Positions 6,350 to 11,133 of a DNA stretch of 11,133 nucleotides are shown one piece after another. Below the pieces are notes generated by a model. The model saw nothing but the letters and a program-made list of their open reading frames with translations. It was not told the origin of the DNA and searched no databases. The stretch covers positions 1 through 11,133 of the forward strand of contig JADYZI010000383.1 in NCBI GenBank assembly GCA_020853255.1, written 5' to 3'. Each line of letters begins with the position of its first letter. Positions within the stretch are counted from its first letter, which is position 1. Both the position numbers and the translations under genes were made by a program. The DNA comes from Acidobacteriota bacterium (lineage in GTDB: Bacteria > Acidobacteriota > Blastocatellia > Pyrinomonadales > Pyrinomonadaceae).

Positions 6350-6715
6350 ATGAAGATTACTGAGCTTCGGCCATTGATTTGGACTGAAGACCTAAACGCG
6401 ACGATCGAATTTTACGTTGATACTCTCGGATTTACTTGTCACGGGAGAAATGACGAATGGGGCTGGGCTTCATTGCGTCTTGACGAGGTTTCGATAATGA
6501 TCTCGCGTCCGAACCAGCACGAACCGTATAACACGATCGGTTTCACTGGTTCGTTCTATTTTACGACCGACGATGTTGATACGATGTGGACGAAACTTAA
6601 AGACAAAGTGCGTATCTGTTACGGCATCGAAAATTTTGAATACGGCATGCGTGAATTCGCCGTGTATGACAACAACGGATACGTGCTTCAGTTTGGGCAG
6701 CCGATTGAAAATTAA
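6350..6715 (+). CDS. VOC (glyoxalase/bleomycin resistance) superfamily protein
   Basis: A 121-residue single-module-pair protein. The first beta-alpha-beta unit reads ELRPLIWTEDLNATIEFYVDTLGF (5-28). The second begins GSFYFTTDDVDTMWTKL (67-83) and ends FAVYDNNGYVLQFGQP (103-118). The family includes glyoxalases, dioxygenases and drug-binding proteins. The position that is a metal-ligand Glu in many enzymes near the C-terminus is Gln114 here (VLQFGQ), which is more usual in non-metal or uncharacterised members, so no substrate is claimed. It starts 6 nt after the PIN toxin stop with no Shine-Dalgarno, suggesting translational coupling. Confidence 0.9.
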   Translation: MKITELRPLIWTEDLNATIEFYVDTLGFTCHGRNDEWGWASLRLDEVSIMISRPNQHEPYNTIGFTGSFYFTTDDVDTMWTKLKDKVRICYGIENFEYGMREFAVYDNNGYVLQFGQPIEN

Positions 6716-6805
6716 CGCATCTTTTGCCGCCGCAGCCTCGTATGTTCGATTCGGGAAAGAACTGCCTGAACTGCGGCATTGGTGTGTTATAAGTTAATTA
6801 TTCGA

Positions 6806-8548
6806 ATGAATGAAGTATTGGAAAAACAACGGTTTGCCGCAGAAAGCTCTGCTCTGGTGCCGACGAACGGCAGCCACGGTTCGCATACGGCGGCTCGAAC
6901 GGCCGGGTCATCTGCCGCAGACAGGGCAACTAAAACTGCTGTTGCGGGCGAAGAACACCAACTTTCGGCGATCGAAAGCCAGGTCGGCCGTCGCTACATA
7001 GGCATTCGCGGATATCTGCGGCTGTTCAGTGTCACGCGTGTGATCGCTATGCTGTCGCTCTATTTATACCTTGACCAATACGATATGCACCGTTCGCACC
7101 AGCTCAAACACGAGCGGAAGCGAATGGAAAACGCCGAACGGCTTACTCGGGCGGCCGTTTATGGCGAGAAACTCTTTGCCTGGCGAATGTGGTTCGTTCA
7201 TATTTTTATGCTCGGCCTTCGCCGGTTTTTTCTGGGCAATGAAGCACACAAGGAAACCAACCAGAAGAAACAGGCAGTTTGGTTAAAAGATAAGCTGATC
7301 GAGCTTGGGCCGACGTTCATCAAAATGGGCCAGTCGATGGGAACGCGGCCCGATCTTTTGCCGCTGCCGTTTGTCAAAGCACTTGGCGAATTGCAGGACA
7401 GCGTGCCGCCGTTTCCGAATGAGATCGCGTTTGCCCGTATAGAGAAAGACCTCGGCCGCAAGATCAGCGAAGCCTATGCCGAATTCGAGCTTGAGCCGGT
7501 CGCCGCGGCGTCGCTCGGCCAGGTCTATCGAGCACGTCTGCACACCGGCGAAGAAGTTGCGGTAAAGGTACAACGCCCGAATCTGGAAGCGATAATCAAA
7601 GGCGATCTCGGCATTCTTCGAAAAGTCGCGGCCTTTGCCGAACGCTTTCCGCAATTGAACGAGAATGCCGATTGGTCCGGCATGCTTCGCGAGTTCGACG
7701 TGACCATCCACGAAGAGATGGACTACGAGGCCGAGGGTCATAATGCCGAACGATTTCGCGAAAGTTTCAAAAATTGGGCGAACATCCACGTTCCGACGAT
7801 CCATTGGGGCCTCACCACATCAAAAGTGCTGACGATGCAGTTTATCCACGGCACAAAGGTGACCGATCTCGAAGAACAGGAACGCCTCGGCATCGCACCG
7901 GCAAAGGTAAACCGGCTGTTGATAAAAACTTACTTGAAACAGCTTCTCGAAGACGGCTTTTTCCATGCCGATCCGCATCCCGGCAATTTGCTCGTAATGC
8001 CGGACGGCCGCCTCGCGTTCTTCGATTTCGGAATGGTCGGCCGCATTACGCCGGAACTGCAGTCGAAGATGATCGACGCGTTTTTCCATGTTGTCGCAAA
8101 AGACCCGGCCGGTATTGCTGACGACCTGATCGCACTGGATTTTCTAAAGCCCGGCACAAACCCAAACATCGTCCGGCCTGTGGTCGAAAAGATGTTCGAG
8201 TTTCATCTGAACCTGAAACTAAAGGACGTAAACTTCAAGGAATTGACCTACGACCTTGCGGATGTGATGTACGACTATCCGTTCCGCCTGCCGTCAAATT
8301 TCACGTACATAATGCGTGCCCTGATGACGCTCGAAGGCATCGGCATCATCACCGACCCCGAATTCAATTTCTTCGAAACCGCTAAACCCTACGCCAAAGA
8401 ATTCATGCTCCGCCGCGAAGGTGCCGACTTCCGCAAACTCTTCGTCAACAAACTAATGGGCCGCGACGAAAACGGCAAGATCGACTGGGACAGAACATGG
8501 AAATTAGCAAAAATGGCGTTTAAGACAGTTTTGAATACAGGGAAATAG
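6806..8548 (+). CDS. ABC1/UbiB (AarF) family atypical kinase-like protein
   Basis: A 580-residue protein. Residues 1-60 are low-complexity (Ala/Ser/Thr/Gly-rich, probably disordered). The family core follows: KMGQSMGTRPDLLP containing the KxGQ motif (Lys173-Gln176), the Ala-rich loop AAASLGQVY (233-241) replacing the usual Gly-rich loop, VAVKVQRP with the nucleotide-anchoring Lys254, HEEMDYEAEG, FFHADPHPGNLL (385-396) and FFDFGMVGRI with Asp407. UbiB-family proteins are ATPases/kinase-like factors needed for isoprenoid quinone synthesis or lipid handling at the membrane. No quinone genes are adjacent, so the pathway is inferred from family only. An in-frame TTG at 6779 would add 9 residues. 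The ATG at 6806 is preferred, with a TATAAG box at 6788-6793 and no Shine-Dalgarno. Confidence 0.93.
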   Translation: MNEVLEKQRFAAESSALVPTNGSHGSHTAARTAGSSAADRATKTAVAGEEHQLSAIESQVGRRYIGIRGYLRLFSVTRVIAMLSLYLYLDQYDMHRSHQLKHERKRMENAERLTRAAVYGEKLFAWRMWFVHIFMLGLRRFFLGNEAHKETNQKKQAVWLKDKLIELGPTFIKMGQSMGTRPDLLPLPFVKALGELQDSVPPFPNEIAFARIEKDLGRKISEAYAEFELEPVAAASLGQVYRARLHTGEEVAVKVQRPNLEAIIKGDLGILRKVAAFAERFPQLNENADWSGMLREFDVTIHEEMDYEAEGHNAERFRESFKNWANIHVPTIHWGLTTSKVLTMQFIHGTKVTDLEEQERLGIAPAKVNRLLIKTYLKQLLEDGFFHADPHPGNLLVMPDGRLAFFDFGMVGRITPELQSKMIDAFFHVVAKDPAGIADDLIALDFLKPGTNPNIVRPVVEKMFEFHLNLKLKDVNFKELTYDLADVMYDYPFRLPSNFTYIMRALMTLEGIGIITDPEFNFFETAKPYAKEFMLRREGADFRKLFVNKLMGRDENGKIDWDRTWKLAKMAFKTVLNTGK

Positions 8549-8552
8549 ATGA

Positions 8553-8593
8553 TTGCATCGATAGCACTATCGTTCTACAATAGTGCTATCGAT
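8553..8593 (+). promoter_or_regulatory. Promoter with overlapping twin-palindrome operator of the AbrB/PIN operon
   Basis: A perfect 14-bp inverted repeat, ATCGATAGCACTAT (8557-8570) and ATAGTGCTATCGAT (8580-8593), has a 9-nt centre and ends exactly at the antitoxin ATG. Each half is itself a palindrome: CGATAG-CA-CTATCG (8559-8572) and CAATAG-TG-CTATCG (8578-8591, one mismatch). The two boxes are centred 19 bp apart, about two helical turns. A candidate promoter, TTGCAT (8553-8558), 17 bp, TACAAT (8576-8581), lies within it. The expected arrangement is cooperative binding of antitoxin dimers shutting off their own promoter. Confidence 0.75.
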
Positions 8594-8800
8594 ATGGACA
8601 CTGTAAAACTTTCGTCAAAATTTCAAGTTGTTATCCCGCGAAAGGTGCGGGAACGGTTAAAGTTAAAACCAGGCACAATGTTTCGCGTTATCGACGTCGG
8701 CGGCACCGTGGAGTTGATACCGGTTCGACCCGTCAGTGAAATGCGCGGTAGATTCAAGGACATCGATACTCACATTGAACGAGAGGATGATCGATTGTGA
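8594..8800 (+). CDS. AbrB/SpoVT-type antitoxin (VapB-like)
   Basis: A 68-residue protein. The swapped-hairpin AbrB DNA-binding domain is clear: VKLSSKFQVVIPRKVRERLKL, then KPGTMFRVIDVGGTVELIPV (residues ~4-45). A charged tail with GRFKDIDTHIEREDDRL follows, probably the toxin-binding part. The ATG at 8594 is chosen over one at 8549 because family members begin just before this hairpin and the extra 15 residues would be a translation of the operator palindrome. There is no Shine-Dalgarno and the leader would be about 6 nt. The stop overlaps the toxin GTG start by 4 nt (GTGA). It begins 45 bp after the UbiB-like gene but has its own promoter. Confidence 0.92.
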   Translation: MDTVKLSSKFQVVIPRKVRERLKLKPGTMFRVIDVGGTVELIPVRPVSEMRGRFKDIDTHIEREDDRL

Positions 8801-9162
8801 GCGACTTGAACGTTGTCGATTCTTCCGGTTGGCTCGAATACCTAAAAGGTTCAACAAGGTCTGAACTATTTTCACCAGCTGTCGAAGATACAAAAAACCT
8901 GATCATTCCTGTCATTTCGATCTTCGAAGTTTATAAGAAATTCCTCCGCGATAGAAGCGAAAATGATGCCCGTGAAGCGATCGGCACAATGTTGAACGGC
9001 CGCGTAGTGGATATTGACCTGGCTCTTTCGCTCGAGGCTGCAAAGCTACGTCTTCCGATGGCCGATAGCTTGATCTACGCAACTGCTAGGCGGTTCGACG
9101 CAACACTTTGGACACAAGACAAGGACTTCAAAGAGCTGCCTGGCGTTCGATATTTTGCATAG
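8797..9162 (+). CDS. PIN-domain toxin, VapC-like, partner of the AbrB-type antitoxin
   Basis: A 121-residue protein starting at GTG. A Shine-Dalgarno-like AGAGGA (8782-8787) sits 9 nt upstream inside the antitoxin gene, and no ATG is available. PIN acidic residues: Asp8 (VVDSSGWLEYL), Glu44 (ISIFEVYKKF), Asp90 (MADSLIYATARR) and Asp108/Asp110 (WTQDKDFKELPGVRYF). The MADSLIYATAR and TQDKDF blocks are typical of VapC RNases paired with AbrB-type antitoxins. All catalytic positions are present, so it looks active. This is the third apparently intact PIN module of the window. Confidence 0.93.
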   Translation: MSDLNVVDSSGWLEYLKGSTRSELFSPAVEDTKNLIIPVISIFEVYKKFLRDRSENDAREAIGTMLNGRVVDIDLALSLEAAKLRLPMADSLIYATARRFDATLWTQDKDFKELPGVRYFA

Positions 9163-9208
9163 TTGGATGATGATCCCGGACGGCGATCGTGGGAACACAT
9201 TCTGAAAT

Positions 9209-10332
9209 ATGGCAACCGCAGGTATTAGTACCAGTCAAGAAATAGCGTTGAACGGGTCGGCACCGACCGCAGCATACGAACGAGCGCGAGATCTTGTCCT
9301 TAAGCACGGCTGGAACACGACTTGTTTTCAGATCGTAAATCCCGGGATTGAATATTGGTTCGGTGGTGACGGCGAATCGGTTGTGGGGTATGTGACTTCG
9401 GGGAAGTCGCGTGTTGTTGCGGGTGCGCCGGTTTGTTCGGAGGCGAGGCTGGCTGCGGTTGTTGAGGCTTTCGAAAGCGAGGCGAGAGTAAACGGGCTTG
9501 GTGTTTGCTATTTTGGTGCCGAGGCGCGGCTCGAAAATGTGCTTCGCGGTTCGAAAGATCATGCCCGAGTTCTGCTTGGGGCCCAGCCGGTTTGGCATCC
9601 GGCAAATTGGGCAGGCATAATGGCTGGCCGGGCATCGTTACGGGCGCAGTTTAACCGGGCGCGGAATAAACGTGTGACGGTCAGCGAATGGAGTGTTGAG
9701 CGGGCGACGAACAATCCGGATTTGCACGAGTGTCTTGATGCATGGTTCACGCTCAAAGGCCTGCCGCCGCTGCATTTTGTGATCGAACCGGAAACGCTCG
9801 GGCGGCTTGAGAACCGGCGGATATTCGTGGCCGAGTATGATTCGCGAGTTGCGGCGTTCCTTGTACTTTCACCTATCCCGACGCGAAAAGGCTGGCTGAC
9901 CGAACAGTTTCCGCATCATCCTGATGCTCCGAACGGGACGGTCGAATTGATGATGGACACCGCGGTTCGCGTCTTGCGCGAAGAAGGCGATGAGTATGTC
10001 ACGCTCGGCCTTTCGCCGCTTTCAAAACGTGCAAATATTGAAAAGTTCGACAATCCCGTTTGGCTCCGTGTACTGCTTGCCTGGATGCGAAAGCATGGCC
10101 AGAGGTTCTATAATTTCGACGGCCTCGACGCGTTCAAGGCGAAAATGACGCCGGAATTCTGGGAACCGGTCTTCGCGATCTCGAACGAAAAGGTCTTTTC
10201 CGCGGAAGCACTCTCTATTCCATCGCCCTCGCGTTTACCGACAATCGCCCGTTCCGCACCCTGGCCCGCGGCATCACAAAAACCGCCGCCGCTGAAATGC
10301 AAACGCTGCGGAGAATGTTTTCCGCAGCGTAG
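9209..10332 (+). CDS. DUF2156 / MprF C-terminal-like aminoacyl-lipid transferase, frameshifted near its 3' end
   Basis: A soluble stand-alone version of the DUF2156 domain found at the C-terminus of lysyl-phosphatidylglycerol synthases (double GNAT fold). Seen: NPGIEYWFGGDGESVVGYV near the start, AQFNRARNKRVTV, AFLVLSPIP, GWLTEQFP, ELMMDTAVRVL and YNFDGLDAFKAKMTPEFWEP, all typical. These enzymes move an amino acid from aminoacyl-tRNA to membrane lipid; no flippase membrane domain is present here. After FSAE (to 10207) the frame becomes unlike the family and runs to 10420. The plus-2 frame from 10207 instead continues STLYSIALAFTDNRPF... to TAG at 10330-10332, exactly family-like. One base, probably an A from an A-run at 10206-10207, seems lost. 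Corrected length is about 374 residues. Substrate specificity is unknown. Confidence 0.82.
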
Positions 10333-10348
10333 TGAGCCTTTTGCATTT
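10295..10348. terminator. Two-part hairpin between convergent genes, possible bidirectional terminator
   Basis: The inner stem ACGCTGCGGA (10303-10312) / TCCGCAGCGT (10321-10330) is a perfect 10 bp with an 8-nt loop. The outer arms AAATGCAA (10295-10302) / TTGCATTT (10341-10348) are a further perfect 8 bp, separated on the right by a 10-nt bulge. The stem spans the corrected stop codon of the DUF2156 gene and lies 13 bp from the stop of the convergent repeat protein. T-tracts are short on both strands (CCTTTTGCATTT and TTGCATTT), so termination is plausible rather than certain. Confidence 0.5.
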
Positions 10349-10360
10349 GAGCGTATTCCT

Positions 10361-11133
10361 TTAATAAATGAATGCGCTTGGTGTAGGGATGTCTCCATCC
10401 TGGCCGAACGGGAGAGTTAGGAAACCTGCGGTTGATTGGTTCATATACCAGGTGCCGCTGCTGGGGCGGAAGACGGCCGCATCGGCCTTGCCGTCGCCGT
10501 CGTAGTCAGCCGCGACAGGGATATCGCCGGCCTGGCCCCAATTTACTGTGTCAAAGCCGGCGGTCGATTGATTGCGGAACCACTGGCCGGTCGATGGCCG
10601 GAAGATCGCAAGGTCTGTTTTGCCGTCGCCGTCAAAGTCGGCGGGTGTTTGGATGTCGCCTGCCTGGCCCCATGTGATCGCGATAAACCCGCCGGCCGAG
10701 CCGAGAACATACCACGTACTGTTCGACGGCCTGAACACAGCCTCGTCGCCTTGGCCGTCTCCATCAAAATCACCGACCACGGGTTTGTCGCCAGCGGAGC
10801 CGAAAACGGTCGATGTGATCGGCCCGGTCGCCATCGAACTCGCGTACCAGGTGTTGTTTGATTCGCGATACACCACAAGATCGGTCTTTCCATCATTGTC
10901 CCGATCTGTCGGCACCGGCAGATCGCCGTCCTGCCCCCAGTTAAACGCCTGAAACGCCCCCGTCTGCGACATAAAGATGTACCACTTGCCCTCAGAAGGC
11001 CGAAACACCGCAATGTCCGTCCTCCCGTCCCCATCATAATCCGCCGGCACGATCCGGTCCCCAGCCACTCCCCACTCCATCGCCGTAAACCCGGCGGTCC
11101 CCTGAAGCAGATACCAAATATTATTCGACGGCC
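10361..11133 (-). CDS. VCBS/FG-GAP repeat protein, C-terminal part (N-terminus beyond window)
   Basis: 256 residues are visible, open at the right edge. They consist of about five and a half repeats of 44-45 residues, each beginning D(Y/F)DGDGxxDxAVFRPS and continuing ...WY...GxxxxxxWGQxGD. The DxDxDGxxD loop is a calcium-binding motif of the FG-GAP/VCBS beta-propeller type, with one blade per repeat. The second visible full unit has drifted (DRDNDGKTD, VVYRES). Such proteins are usually secreted or surface-exposed and common in Acidobacteriota and Planctomycetota; the signal peptide would lie outside the window. It ends IPTPSAFIY at TAA (10361-10363), with no added sorting domain visible. 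It is convergent with the DUF2156 gene. Confidence 0.9.
   Translation of the reverse strand, partial: PSNNIWYLLQGTAGFTAMEWGVAGDRIVPADYDGDGRTDIAVFRPSEGKWYIFMSQTGAFQAFNWGQDGDLPVPTDRDNDGKTDLVVYRESNNTWYASSMATGPITSTVFGSAGDKPVVGDFDGDGQGDEAVFRPSNSTWYVLGSAGGFIAITWGQAGDIQTPADFDGDGKTDLAIFRPSTGQWFRNQSTAGFDTVNWGQAGDIPVAADYDGDGKADAAVFRPSSGTWYMNQSTAGFLTLPFGQDGDIPTPSAFIY
10364..11133 (-). repeat. Tandem coding repeats of 132-135 bp (propeller blades)
   Basis: Unit boundaries on the plus coordinates, from the C-terminus, are 10364-10507 (last, with an 8-residue tail), 10508-10639, 10640-10771, 10772-10906, 10907-11041 and a partial unit 11042-11133. The two units nearest the C-terminus are most alike (shared NQSTAGF, WGQ/FGQ, GDIP), suggesting the latest duplication. 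Confidence 0.8.

Noticed and set aside
8549..8593. AbrB-type antitoxin starting at the ATG right after the UbiB-like stop
   Set aside because: The extra 15 residues are merely the operator palindrome read as codons; the family starts at the ATG at 8594.
10211..10420. Cys-rich tail with two CxxC pairs at the end of the long DUF2156 frame, looking like a zinc ribbon
   Set aside because: The alternative frame over the same DNA gives the expected family C-terminus and stops at 10332, so the Cys motifs are most likely an out-of-frame artefact of a 1-nt loss.
10364..11133. Regularly spaced repeats as a CRISPR-like array
   Set aside because: Period 132-135 bp, a continuous reading frame and the DxDxDG calcium motif show protein repeats.

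Overview
The window looks like chromosomal DNA from a Gram-negative bacterium, most likely an Acidobacteriota member of the Blastocatellia type. This is inferred from an ADP-heptose epimerase (so an LPS outer membrane), a C-terminal VCBS/FG-GAP propeller protein with FRPS...WY repeats, moderate-to-high GC with a mosaic of AT-richer patches, and many small toxin-antitoxin (TA) genes. No rRNA or tRNA gene, CRISPR array, transposase or integrase gene is visible.

Layout. (1) 1-1738, minus strand: a membrane protein of the LtrA family runs off the left edge. Upstream of it lies a DUF433 antitoxin gene followed directly by a DUF5615 (PIN-like) toxin gene that carries one in-frame stop codon. (2) 1960-2982, plus: hldD. 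(3) 3031-4352, minus: an isoprenylcysteine methyltransferase-like membrane enzyme and an antitoxin/PIN-toxin pair. Together they are bounded by sequences resembling integron attC half-sites; joining the two ends recreates a canonical attC right core. (4) 4353-4679: gene-free, partly AT-rich, with strong small hairpins. (5) 4680-6715, plus: ribF, a second antitoxin/PIN-toxin pair and a VOC-fold protein, all packed with 0-10 bp gaps or overlaps. (6) 6806-9162, plus: a UbiB/ABC1 atypical kinase, then an AbrB-type antitoxin/PIN-toxin pair preceded by a striking twin palindrome that overlaps its promoter. (7) 9209-10332, plus: a soluble DUF2156 (MprF C-terminal-like) aminoacyl-lipid transferase with a likely 1-nt frameshift near its 3' end. 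(8) 10361-11133, minus: the C-terminal part of a calcium-binding propeller repeat protein, convergent with gene 7 and separated from it by a long two-part hairpin.

The unifying theme is housekeeping genes (hldD, ribF, ubiB-like, lipid aminoacyl transfer) interspersed with four PIN-fold TA modules, each with a different antitoxin type. Three modules look intact and one is broken. The most unusual structure is the putative integron-type cassette at 3031-4352, and the best regulatory signal is the twin-palindrome operator at 8557-8593. Two genes (DUF5615 and DUF2156) carry single lesions that may be real decay or assembly errors.
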